Part shown: one piece after another, positions 16,611 through 24,454 of the stretch
How the letters are laid out: each line of letters starts with the position of its first letter
Position numbering within the stretch: the first letter of the stretch is position 1
Notes under the pieces: model-generated
The model's database searches: none
The model's input: the letters and a program-made list of their open reading frames with translations, nothing else
Told to the model about the DNA's origin: nothing
Origin: Rickettsiales bacterium
GTDB lineage: Bacteria > Pseudomonadota > Alphaproteobacteria > Rickettsiales > JABCZZ01
Reading direction: 5' to 3'
DNA: 64,000 nt
Assembly: GCA_035765535.1 (NCBI GenBank)
Contig: DASTXE010000003.1
Span: forward strand, 452,516 to 516,515
Position numbers and translations under genes: made by a program

Positions 16611-18485
16611 ATGACAGACAAGCACACATTCAGCGCAGAGATCAGCAAATTGCTGAAACTTATGATCCATTCTCTCTACACCAACCGCGACATCTTTTTA
16701 CGCGAGTTGATTTCCAACGCTTCCGACGCGTGCGACAAATTGCGCTACGAAGCCGTGACGAAGCCGGAACTGCTGGCAGAGGATGCAACACTGAAAATAA
16801 CAATCTCCGCGGATAAGAACGCGAAGACCATCACCATTGCCGATAACGGCATCGGCATGAGCCGTGATGAACTGATCGCAAATCTCGGCACGATTGCGAA
16901 ATCTGGCACACAGGAATTCCTGAACCGCATGACGGGTGATGCCAAAAAGGATATACCGCTGATCGGACAGTTCGGTGTTGGTTTTTATTCCGCTTTTGTA
17001 GTGGCGGATAAGGTGCGTGTGGAAAGCCGCCGGGCAGGGGAAGAAAAGGGCCACTTCTGGGAATCGGATGCGGGCAGTGAATTCATGATCGGTGAAGTGG
17101 AAAATCTGACACGCGGCACGAAGATCACACTCTATATTAAGGAAGGCGCGGAAGAGTATCTGGACAAATTCCGGCTGCGCCATATCGCGCAAACCTACTC
17201 GGACCATATTTCCTTCCCGATTGAATATATCGACGAAGCCGGAGTGGTGGAAACCATCAATAAAGGCTCGGCATTATGGATGCGCCCGAAATCTGAGGTG
17301 ACGGAAGAACAGTATAAGGAATTCTATCACCATATCGCCCATGCACCGGATACACCCTGGATGATGCTGCATAATAAAGTAGAAGGCAAGGTGGAATATA
17401 CCAACCTGCTGTTCATTCCGTCCATGCCGCCCTTCGATCTCTTCCACCCCGACCGTAAGCGCCGCGTGAAGCTGTATGTGAAGCGCGTATTCATTACGGA
17501 CGAAGGAACGGATATCATTCCGCATTACCTGCGTTTCCTGCGCGGTGTGGTCGATTCCGAAGACCTTCCGCTCAATATCAGCCGTGAAACGCTGCAGATG
17601 AATCCGGTACTGGATAAAATCCGCGACTCAGTGGTCAAGCGCACGTTATCCGACCTCGCAAAGCAGGCGGAAAAAGATCCGGAAGGTTATACGACATTCT
17701 GGAAGAATTTCGGTGCGGTACTGAAAGAAGGACTGTGTGAAGCAACATCACCCAAAGAGCAGATACTGACCGCTTGCCGGTTCTACAGCACTCATGGCGA
17801 TGGGTTGGTCAGCCTCGACGAATATATCGCACGCATGAAATCGGCGCAGGAACATATTTTCTATCTGACCGGCGATAATCTGGAAGCGATGAAGAAAAGC
17901 CCGCAGCTTGAAGGCTTCAAGAAGCGCGGTGTGGAAGTGCTGCTGCTGGCCGATCATGTGGATGATTTCTGGGTGAATGTGGTGCCGGACTTCAAAGGCA
18001 AGCCGCTGATGTCCGTTACGCGCAGCAACGAAGAGCTGGATAAGATTGAAGGCGAAGCTGCGCCGGAAGAAAAAAGCCAGAATGAAGCGCAGAAGGCAGA
18101 TATGGCACCGCTGATCGAAGTACTGAAAACAGTGTACGGCGAAGAAGTGAAGAATGTGCGCGTCACGCACAAGCTTGATGAAAGCGCCGTCTGTCTTGCA
18201 GTCGATCAGGGAGCGATGGATATTCGTCTGGAGCGTTTCCTGCGTGAGCAGAAACAGCTTTCCACCACCTATTCCAAGATACTGGAGATCAATCCTGAGC
18301 ATGAGGTGATTCGCCATCTGGCAGAGAAAGTGGCAGCAGGCGCAACGGCAGAAGATGCCAACTTACGGGATATTGCTTTCGTGCTGCTGGATCAGGCTAA
18401 GATCGCGCAAGGAGAGGAGATCGCCGATCCGGCTTCCTTCGCGCTGCGCATCAACCGCTTTCTTGCCCGGAGCTTCGCCGCCTGA
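16611..18485 (+). CDS. htpG: Chaperone HtpG (bacterial Hsp90)
   Basis: The ATG at 16611 has GAGGA seven bases upstream and gives 624 residues (MTDKHTFSAEISKLL), the usual length. The N-terminal GHKL ATPase shows SLYTNRDIFLRELISNASDA, DNGIGMS and GQFGVGFYSAF. The middle domain carries LPLNISRETLQ with the catalytic Arg, and a C-terminal dimerisation domain follows. HtpG folds or holds client proteins in the cytoplasm, cooperating with DnaK. The promoter matches the heat-shock sigma type. An upstream in-frame ATG at 16593 lacks a ribosome site. Confidence 0.97.
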   Translation: MTDKHTFSAEISKLLKLMIHSLYTNRDIFLRELISNASDACDKLRYEAVTKPELLAEDATLKITISADKNAKTITIADNGIGMSRDELIANLGTIAKSGTQEFLNRMTGDAKKDIPLIGQFGVGFYSAFVVADKVRVESRRAGEEKGHFWESDAGSEFMIGEVENLTRGTKITLYIKEGAEEYLDKFRLRHIAQTYSDHISFPIEYIDEAGVVETINKGSALWMRPKSEVTEEQYKEFYHHIAHAPDTPWMMLHNKVEGKVEYTNLLFIPSMPPFDLFHPDRKRRVKLYVKRVFITDEGTDIIPHYLRFLRGVVDSEDLPLNISRETLQMNPVLDKIRDSVVKRTLSDLAKQAEKDPEGYTTFWKNFGAVLKEGLCEATSPKEQILTACRFYSTHGDGLVSLDEYIARMKSAQEHIFYLTGDNLEAMKKSPQLEGFKKRGVEVLLLADHVDDFWVNVVPDFKGKPLMSVTRSNEELDKIEGEAAPEEKSQNEAQKADMAPLIEVLKTVYGEEVKNVRVTHKLDESAVCLAVDQGAMDIRLERFLREQKQLSTTYSKILEINPEHEVIRHLAEKVAAGATAEDANLRDIAFVLLDQAKIAQGEEIADPASFALRINRFLARSFAA

Positions 18486-18527
18486 AACACTTTTGCTGTG
18501 TTTATAAATAGGCAATAGGCCCAGCGC

Positions 18528-18563
18528 TTGACATATGTTTCATTAAATATATAACCGGTTATA
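18528..18563 (+). promoter_or_regulatory. Sigma-70 promoter with operator palindrome over the -10
   Basis: TTGACA (18528-18533) and TATAAC (18550-18555) are separated by 16 bases. The -10 lies inside a perfect 14-bp palindrome TATAACCGGTTATA (18550-18563), 15 bases before the start of the MarR-GNAT gene. A dimeric MarR-type protein bound here would block RNA polymerase, so autorepression is likely. Confidence 0.75.
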
Positions 18564-18578
18564 CATTTATGGGGGTAT

Positions 18579-19517
18579 ATGGAACAACTGGTTTATAGAA
18601 GCTTCGGCAGCCGAACGAAACGCATCAGCGATTATTGCTTTGAGCAAGTGCGCCTGATCTATCAGGCGTTTTCCATAGAATTCGATCCTACCTGGTATCC
18701 CTATTTGATGAATATCCGGGATGCGTCCGGTTGCACAGTGAATGAACTGGCCGCATTGATGGGTATCAGCCAGCCGGGCGTCAGTAAAATGCTCAAGCGG
18801 CTGGCGGAGCAGGAATTAATTCGCGAGGCAGGCGGCTCAAAGGATAAGCGCTCCAAATCCATTATCCTGACGCAGGCGGCAGAAGGGCTCTTAAAGCATA
18901 TCGAACCTGCGGTGGAAGCTATAAACCAGGCTTTTTCGCATATAGAGCGGCCTGCCGGTGGTGCGCTGGCAGCATTAACCGAACTGGAGTCCTGTCTGCG
19001 GGAGCGTTCGCTCTTCGATCGCGTGATTGCGTTGACAAAAGGAGAGCACAGGCTGCAGCTTAGGGAATATAATCAGCAGCTTCATGCGTTCTATGAGCGC
19101 CATAACCGCGCATGGCTGGAGAAATTCTTCCATGTCGAGCCCCATGATGAAGAAGTCCTGAGCGATCCGCACACGCATGTGCTGAAAAAAGGCGGTACTA
19201 TATATATAGCCCATCTTGCGGGCTACCCGGTCGGCGGTTTTACCCTGATGCCCTACGGAAATATGCTGGAACTCGCTAAAATGTATGTGGTTGAGCCGTT
19301 ACAAGGCAGTGGAATAGGCAAGCAACTATTAAGTTCCGCGCTTCAGGAGGCGGAGAAAACCCGGTTCGATACATTGTTTCTGGTCAGTAATCGCAAACTC
19401 AGCCCCGCCATCCATCTCTATAAAAAAGCCGGTTTTACCGAGGTTCCACTCGAATCCGGCGACGTTTTATATGAGCGCGCAGATATTAAAATGATGCGCC
19501 ATATTAAGAAATTTTGA
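18579..19517 (+). CDS. MarR-type regulator fused to GNAT acetyltransferase
   Basis: The 312-residue protein has two parts. Residues about 1-145 form a MarR winged helix, with the recognition region VNELAALMGISQPGVSKMLKRL and the wing SKDKRSKSIILT. Residues about 150-300 form a GNAT domain with the acetyl-CoA loop PLQGSGIGKQLL and the ending AIHLYKKAGFTEV. MarR-GNAT fusions are known in many bacteria; most have no assigned substrate. The promoter palindrome just upstream suggests autoregulation. Whether the acetyltransferase acts on a drug, metabolite or protein is unknown. Confidence 0.88.
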   Translation: MEQLVYRSFGSRTKRISDYCFEQVRLIYQAFSIEFDPTWYPYLMNIRDASGCTVNELAALMGISQPGVSKMLKRLAEQELIREAGGSKDKRSKSIILTQAAEGLLKHIEPAVEAINQAFSHIERPAGGALAALTELESCLRERSLFDRVIALTKGEHRLQLREYNQQLHAFYERHNRAWLEKFFHVEPHDEEVLSDPHTHVLKKGGTIYIAHLAGYPVGGFTLMPYGNMLELAKMYVVEPLQGSGIGKQLLSSALQEAEKTRFDTLFLVSNRKLSPAIHLYKKAGFTEVPLESGDVLYERADIKMMRHIKKF

Positions 19518-20283
19518 TAAGCCCGCACCGGTGGGTTGCAAAAGGAATTACTCACTTGCATTTACCAACCCATTGTTGAATAGCATTTTTAATATTAAAA
19601 CCTTGCGTTGGGAATTTTGTTATTAAGTTACAAATTTCATAAAAGTTTAATAAACATTAATGAAAATATTTGCTAATGTAGTGCCACTATACTATACTCA
19701 ACAGTCCAAGTTGAATTACGCGTTGGGTTATGTTCAGACAACTAATGTACAAAAGCGTGATATTTGTAAAGCTAGGCGGACTGGTTGCCAAGTTGTCTGT
19801 GATTTTTTCAATAATAAGTACGATTGCTACCTTGCTCAATGATATCGGGGCCGAAATGGGCGGCGCGATTGATATTATCTGCATCGCAATCTATATGGCC
19901 GCCATCGGTATCACCAGTTACGGCGGATATGACCGGACGGTCCATGTTCCCCCGTCCAGAACCAAGCAAGTATAATTCTTATTCATGATAGAATAATCGG
20001 CTCACCGCAAAGACTTTTGCGGGAGTGGAAATGTATAAAATTCCCCGAAAACGGGTAAAATTTTTCCTTCTGAAACACTACGTTTTCTGCAGTTTGTGCA
20101 ATAAAGCAACAATCAAGAGCTGATTGCAGTATTTTTGAAAAATCTTGCCCGCATTTTGAGAGCGTGATATAGAAAATTATCCCATAGGGAAGTACCATGT
20201 GAATAACTGGCCCAATGGATTGAGCGGGCGTATAAAAATCCCATAAATAGCCCTGTCCCGGATTGATAAGAAAACGGTATTAC
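19518..20283. other. AT-rich intergenic stretch with few supported features
   Basis: Between the MarR-GNAT gene and the nrd promoter I see an inverted repeat TGGGTTG/CAACCCA just after 19530 and a promoter-like TTGCTA (19669-19674) with TATACT 18 bases later. A hairpin CCGCAAA/TTTGCGG lies near 20007-20023. One small ORF (19730-19975) is the only coding candidate. The rest holds nothing I can name; a small RNA is possible but not shown. Confidence 0.4.
19730..19975 (+). CDS. Possible small two-helix membrane protein
   Basis: An open frame of 81 residues; an internal Met at 19745 would give 76. It has two hydrophobic segments, at about residues 16-36 (AKLSVIFSIISTIATLL) and 44-62 (GAIDIICIAIYMAAIGI), and a polar tail. 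A promoter-like pair lies about 35 bases upstream, but no convincing ribosome site precedes either start. I do not recognise the family. It is kept as a candidate because its hydrophobic pattern is regular; it may be spurious. Confidence 0.3.
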   Translation: MFRQLMYKSVIFVKLGGLVAKLSVIFSIISTIATLLNDIGAEMGGAIDIICIAIYMAAIGITSYGGYDRTVHVPPSRTKQV

Positions 20284-20352
20284 ATACTATATATAGTGTT
20301 TGATTTATTTTCTTTCGCTAGATGTTGACATTTTTTGACTGTGACCTATAAA
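20284..20352 (+). promoter_or_regulatory. nrd promoter with NrdR box(es)
   Basis: The 16-mer ATACTATATATAGTGT (20284-20299) differs from the NrdR consensus form ACACTATATATAGTGT at one position and contains a 12-bp perfect palindrome. Exactly 31 bp downstream (20315-20330) is a degraded second copy overlapping the -35 TTGACA (20325-20330). The -10 TATAAA (20347-20352) follows after 16 bases. Paired boxes three helical turns apart are the usual NrdR arrangement, so repression by NrdR in response to dATP/ATP is expected. Confidence 0.8.
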
Positions 20353-20408
20353 ATTATTATTACGGTTTTACCGCGAGAGTTACGAAAACAAAACGCGAGG
20401 GAGATGAT

Positions 20409-22226
20409 ATGCAGCAGATTCAAGTAGACCATTCCCGCGACAATAAACTTACACATTTCGGGAAGGCGACCCTGAGGGATCGTTATCTGCTTGAAGGCGA
20501 AAGCTTTCAGGATATGTTTGTGCGTGTTGCGAGTCATTATGCAGACAATGTGGAGCACGCGCAGCGGCTCTATGACTATATCAGCAAATTATGGTTCATG
20601 CCCGCTACTCCGATCCTTTCCAATGGTGGCACCAATCGCGGCCTTCCGATCTCCTGCTTTCTGAACGAAACGCAGGACAGCCTGGAAGGCATTGTCGATC
20701 TGTGGAATGAAAATGTATGGCTTGCTGCCCGTGGTGGCGGCATCGGCAGCTATTGGGGCAATCTGCGCTCCATCGGCGAAAAAGTGCGCGGTAACGGCAA
20801 AACGTCTGGCGTTGTACCGTTCATGCGTGTGCAGGATTCGCTAACGCTGGCAATTTCGCAAGGTAGCTTGCGTCGCGGCAGCTCGGCTGTTTATATGCCG
20901 ATCGACCATCCCGAAATCGAAGAATTCATCGACATTCGCCGCCCGACCGGTGGCGATCCGAACCGCAAGGCGCTCAATATCCATCACGGTGTAGCAATTT
21001 CTGACGCGTTCATGGAAGCGGTGGAAAAGGACGAAAAGTGGGATCTCTTAAGCCCCAAGACCAAGCAGGTGATTACCAGCGTGCGTGCACGCGATCTGTG
21101 GATTAAACTGCTGACGGCGCGTGTGGAAACGGGTGAGCCGTATCTGCTGTTCATTGACAATGTGAACCGCGGCATTCCTGCGCACCATAAGGAACTCGGT
21201 CTGCTGGTGAAAACCTCCAACCTGTGCAGTGAAATCACGCTGCCCACCGGAATGGACCATCTGGGCAAGGAACGCACGGCGGTATGCTGCCTGTCGTCCC
21301 TGAACCTGGAAACCTATGACGAATGGGCAAACGAGCCGCAATTCATCGAAGATGTTATGCGTTTCCTCGACAACGTGCTCGAAGGTTTCATCCAGACCGC
21401 ACCGGACAGCATGGCAAGAGCGCGTTATTCCGCTATGCGTGAGCGCAGCATCGGGCTTGGCGTGATGGGCTTCCATTCTTATCTGCAGAGCAAGATGATT
21501 CCGTTTGAATCCGTCATTGCGAAAGTGTGGAATAAGAAGATCTTCCAGCATATCAGGGCGGCAGCTGACGCTGCTTCGCAGAAGCTTGCCGAAGAACGCG
21601 GCGCATGTCCGGATGCAGCGGATTGCGGCATGATGGAACGCTTCAGCAACAAATTGGCTATCGCACCGACGGCCTCTATTTCTGTCATCGCTGGAAACTC
21701 CTCACCCGGTATTGAACCGTATGCGGCAAACAGCTTTACGCAGAAAACCCTGTCCGGCTCGTTCAACGTGCGCAACAAGCATCTGACGGAGCTGCTGGAA
21801 AAGTATGGTTACAATGATGAAGACACCTGGAGCTCGATTTCTTCGCATGAAGGTTCCGTTCAGCATCTGGATTTCCTGAGCGAAGACGAAAAGCTCGTCT
21901 TCAAGACCGCGCCGGAAATCGACCAGCGCTGGATTCTGGAACATTCGGCTGACCGCACGCCGTATATCTGCCAGGCACAGTCGGTCAACCTGTTCCTGCC
22001 GCCCGATATCCATAAGCGTGATCTGCACCTGCTGCATTTCAATGCGTGGAAGAAGGGTATGAAGAGTCTGTATTACTGTCGCTCCACCTCCATGCAGCGC
22101 GCAGAAAAAGTGTCGCATAAAGTTGCCGGTAACGGCCTGCAGCTGGAAATGTCACTGGTCAAGAAACAGACTTCCGCCATCTATAAACAGGATGAGAAGT
22201 ACGAAGAATGCCTCGCTTGCCAGTAA
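20409..22226 (+). CDS. nrdA: Ribonucleotide reductase alpha subunit, no ATP cone
   Basis: This is a 605-residue class I large subunit, which reduces ribonucleoside diphosphates to deoxyribonucleotides with NrdB. The catalytic cysteines are visible in GLPISCFLN and CCLSSLNLE (redox pair). The thiyl-radical site is NLCSEITLP, and the C-terminal redox shuttle is ECLACQ. Compared with the usual 750-residue NrdA it lacks the N-terminal ATP-cone domain, so overall dATP inhibition by that route is absent. The PTASISVIAGNSSPGIEP segment is typical. It heads the operon nrdA-unknown-nrdB under an NrdR box. Confidence 0.94.
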   Translation: MQQIQVDHSRDNKLTHFGKATLRDRYLLEGESFQDMFVRVASHYADNVEHAQRLYDYISKLWFMPATPILSNGGTNRGLPISCFLNETQDSLEGIVDLWNENVWLAARGGGIGSYWGNLRSIGEKVRGNGKTSGVVPFMRVQDSLTLAISQGSLRRGSSAVYMPIDHPEIEEFIDIRRPTGGDPNRKALNIHHGVAISDAFMEAVEKDEKWDLLSPKTKQVITSVRARDLWIKLLTARVETGEPYLLFIDNVNRGIPAHHKELGLLVKTSNLCSEITLPTGMDHLGKERTAVCCLSSLNLETYDEWANEPQFIEDVMRFLDNVLEGFIQTAPDSMARARYSAMRERSIGLGVMGFHSYLQSKMIPFESVIAKVWNKKIFQHIRAAADAASQKLAEERGACPDAADCGMMERFSNKLAIAPTASISVIAGNSSPGIEPYAANSFTQKTLSGSFNVRNKHLTELLEKYGYNDEDTWSSISSHEGSVQHLDFLSEDEKLVFKTAPEIDQRWILEHSADRTPYICQAQSVNLFLPPDIHKRDLHLLHFNAWKKGMKSLYYCRSTSMQRAEKVSHKVAGNGLQLEMSLVKKQTSAIYKQDEKYEECLACQ

Positions 22227-22284
22227 TGGCAGGCGGGCATATCGTTTTACCCGGTATTTTGGTGTAATAAGAACGGAGATGAAT

Positions 22285-22665
22285 ATGGCGACAGTACTTG
22301 CTCCACGCTCTGAGGAACGGACTTTCAAACGCTGGAATTATACAGTTTCCGGCTGGTTTTCCAGTCCACATGAGCTAGAGGAGCGCCCGGGAGTATTTGT
22401 GATAGCAACGGAGGATTTCAAGCTGCCGTTCGTGCTTGATGTCAGCGAATCCGACAATGTGAAATTCTGCGTGCTGAATCATCCGCGCCGTACATTATGG
22501 AGGCGCAATGCACTCGGGGGCATATTATATGCCGCCATTTATACCGAAGACGGGGAATCGCCCTTTTTAAGCGGGTTTCAGCGTAAGAATATCGAGCAGC
22601 ATATCCGCAACTTTGAACAGCCGGTTTTCGGCTCCGACGATCTGTTTAGCGGCCCCGCCCTCTGA
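22285..22665 (+). CDS. Unknown protein between nrdA and nrdB, possibly GIY-YIG-like
   Basis: The 126-residue protein starts at 22285, with GGAG six bases upstream; an ATG at 22279 sits too close to that site. The pattern GVFVIAT, then VLDVSESDNVKFCVLNH, a Trp (RTLWRRN), ILYAAIYTED and RKNIEQHIR resembles the strand-helix order of GIY-YIG-nuclease-like proteins. The namesake residues and catalytic Arg/Glu are not clearly present. This resemblance is from memory and needs a profile search. It lies between the two reductase genes on the same strand, so it is likely expressed with them and may serve nucleotide metabolism; this is inference. Confidence 0.7.
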   Translation: MATVLAPRSEERTFKRWNYTVSGWFSSPHELEERPGVFVIATEDFKLPFVLDVSESDNVKFCVLNHPRRTLWRRNALGGILYAAIYTEDGESPFLSGFQRKNIEQHIRNFEQPVFGSDDLFSGPAL

Positions 22666-22706
22666 ACAATAAGCACTTAAGGTTATGCCAAAGGAGGCGT
22701 AGCCGA

Positions 22707-22761
22707 CCCCTTTAGAGGGGGCAGCGTAAGCGAGGGGGCGAACTAAGCTCGCCCCCTCTAA
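22707..22761 (+). promoter_or_regulatory. Mutually exclusive hairpins ahead of nrdB
   Basis: The 3' arm GCCCCCTCTAA (22751-22761) can pair perfectly with TTAGAGGGGGC (22712-22722, 11 bp). Its overlapping version TCGCCCCCTC (22749-22758) can instead pair with GAGGGGGCGA (22732-22741, 10 bp). A small hairpin CCCCTTTAGAGGGG (22707-22720) competes with the first form. All lie just before the nrdB ribosome site. No T run follows, so a classical terminator is unlikely. An RNA stability, processing or translation switch, or a mobile palindromic repeat, would fit. Confidence 0.6.
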
Positions 22762-22776
22762 CAAAAGGAAAAGACT

Positions 22777-23736
22777 ATGTCGTTACTGGATGCACCCCAT
22801 ATTTATAAACCGTTCGCTTACCCCTGGGCCTATGAAGCCTGGCTGATGCAGCAGCGTATTCACTGGCTGCCGGAAGAAGTGCCGTTGGCGGACGACGTAA
22901 AAGATTGGAAGACCACCCTGAAGCCGGAAGAAAAGCATCTGCTGACCCAGATTTTCCGTTTCTTCACGCAGTCGGACATCGAAGTGAATAACTGCTATAT
23001 GCGCCATTATTCGCGTGTGTTCAAGCCGACCGAAGTGCAGATGATGCTGGCGGCGTTCTCCAACATGGAAACGATCCATATCGCAGCCTATTCGCATCTG
23101 GTCGATACGCTCGGCCTGCCGGACGATGAATATCAGGCGTTCCTAAAATATAAGGAAATGAAGGATAAATTCGACTACATGCAGCAATTCGGCACGGAAA
23201 GCAATGACGCTATCGCCCGGACACTCGCGGCGTTCGGCGCGTTCACGGAAGGGCTGCAGCTGTTCGCGTCGTTTGCGATCCTGCTGAACTTCCAGCGCTT
23301 CGGCAAGATGCGCGGCATGGGCCAGATCGTGGCCTGGTCCGCACGTGATGAAACACTGCATACGGAATCCATCATCCGCCTGTTCAAGACGTTCGTGTCG
23401 GAAAACCCGGAAATTGAACATAATGCTTTGAAGAAAGACCTGTACAAAATCTGCGATACAATCGTCGGTCTGGAAGATAACTTCATCCAGCTTGCATTCG
23501 GTGTCGGCGGCATTGAAGGCCTGACGGCGGAAGAAGTGAAACTTTACATCCGCTACATCGCAGATCGTCGCCTGCTGCAGCTGGGTCTTGAGCCGCTCTA
23601 TAAGGTCAGCAAGAACCCGCTGCCGTGGATGGACGAAATCCTCAACGGCGTCGAGCATACGAACTTCTTTGAAAACCGCGTGACGGAATATACCAAGGCC
23701 GCCACCACCGGTACCTGGGAAGAGGCGTTTGCGTAA
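22777..23736 (+). CDS. nrdB: Ribonucleotide reductase beta subunit
   Basis: This 319-residue class I small subunit holds the diiron site and radical. The ferritin-like helices show LTQIFRFFTQSDIEV with the first acidic ligand, and NMETIHIAAYSHLVDTL with Glu, His and the expected radical Tyr. ARDETLHTESIIRLF supplies the C-terminal Glu/His ligands. The tyrosine is present, so the standard tyrosyl-radical type is expected. The usual C-terminal tail that docks into NrdA is present as an acidic, aromatic ending. It follows the switch-like hairpin and is closed by the terminator at 23757-23785. Confidence 0.95.
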   Translation: MSLLDAPHIYKPFAYPWAYEAWLMQQRIHWLPEEVPLADDVKDWKTTLKPEEKHLLTQIFRFFTQSDIEVNNCYMRHYSRVFKPTEVQMMLAAFSNMETIHIAAYSHLVDTLGLPDDEYQAFLKYKEMKDKFDYMQQFGTESNDAIARTLAAFGAFTEGLQLFASFAILLNFQRFGKMRGMGQIVAWSARDETLHTESIIRLFKTFVSENPEIEHNALKKDLYKICDTIVGLEDNFIQLAFGVGGIEGLTAEEVKLYIRYIADRRLLQLGLEPLYKVSKNPLPWMDEILNGVEHTNFFENRVTEYTKAATTGTWEEAFA

Positions 23737-23756
23737 GCGACGATATGCCTGTAAGA

Positions 23757-23785
23757 AAGGGCTGCCAGGAGAGGCAGCCCTTTTC
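23757..23785 (+). terminator. Terminator of the nrd operon
   Basis: The stem AAGGGCTGCC/GGCAGCCCTT is followed by TTTTC, 21 bases after the nrdB stop. Confidence 0.85.
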
Positions 23786-23787
23786 GT

Positions 23788-24429
23788 ATGGAGCATTCGC
23801 TGATGAAAAAACCTTTCCATCGTTTCCTGCGCGGTGATCTGCCGCTCAACCGTATTGAAGCGCTGAGCGACGGCGTGTTCGCGATTATCGTGACGCTGCT
23901 CGTGCTGGACCTGAAAACTCCTGAACTGCATGATCCTAAGAGTGTTATGGAACTCTGGCATAGCTTGCTGGCGCAGGCGCCACGTTTCCTGAGCTGGCTG
24001 ATCAGTTTTGTTATTGTCTGTAAATTCTGGCTGAACCATCATCATTTATTGCGGCTCGCGCGTAGTGCCGATTACGGCATGATTTGGCTGAATTCTATCT
24101 TTTTGATGTTTCAGTCTTTTGTTCCGTTTCCGACCGCTCTGATGGGCTCTTATCCGGACAATGCGCTCGCGGTAAGCTTTTTCGGCTTGGTGATGGCGTT
24201 CAATACGCTGTTGTTTATTGGGCTTAAAGCCTATATAGTGCGCCGCCGGATAAAACCGGAAATGGCGGAATTCCATGTTCCGGGCATTGTCGCACTATCG
24301 TTTGTCGGACCGGCGGGATATCTGTTAGGGGCTGCTTTCGCATGGTGGAACGTTGCAGCCGCCTTTGTATTTTACGTGGTAACGCCGTGGTTCTTTATCG
24401 TTCCGCCTCAGGAAACCCGTAGAGCGTAA
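23788..24429 (+). CDS. TMEM175-family membrane protein (DUF1211)
   Basis: This 213-residue protein (an internal Met at codon 6 may be the true start) has about six membrane helices. The family signature R-x3-F/L-SD near the first helix is clear: NRIEALSDGVFAIIVTLLVLDL. A second hallmark, FWLNHHHLLRL, follows. Bacterial TMEM175 proteins form potassium-selective channels. It is placed between the nrd terminator and an ABC-F gene, with no evident partner. The family is secure; the channel function is by homology. Confidence 0.85.
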   Translation: MEHSLMKKPFHRFLRGDLPLNRIEALSDGVFAIIVTLLVLDLKTPELHDPKSVMELWHSLLAQAPRFLSWLISFVIVCKFWLNHHHLLRLARSADYGMIWLNSIFLMFQSFVPFPTALMGSYPDNALAVSFFGLVMAFNTLLFIGLKAYIVRRRIKPEMAEFHVPGIVALSFVGPAGYLLGAAFAWWNVAAAFVFYVVTPWFFIVPPQETRRA

Positions 24430-24454
24430 TACCACAACTAAACGAGATACATAA

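Noticed and set aside
19983-20198. 71-codon minus-strand frame upstream of nrdA
   Set aside because: No ribosome site, no recognisable features, lies in AT-rich spacer.
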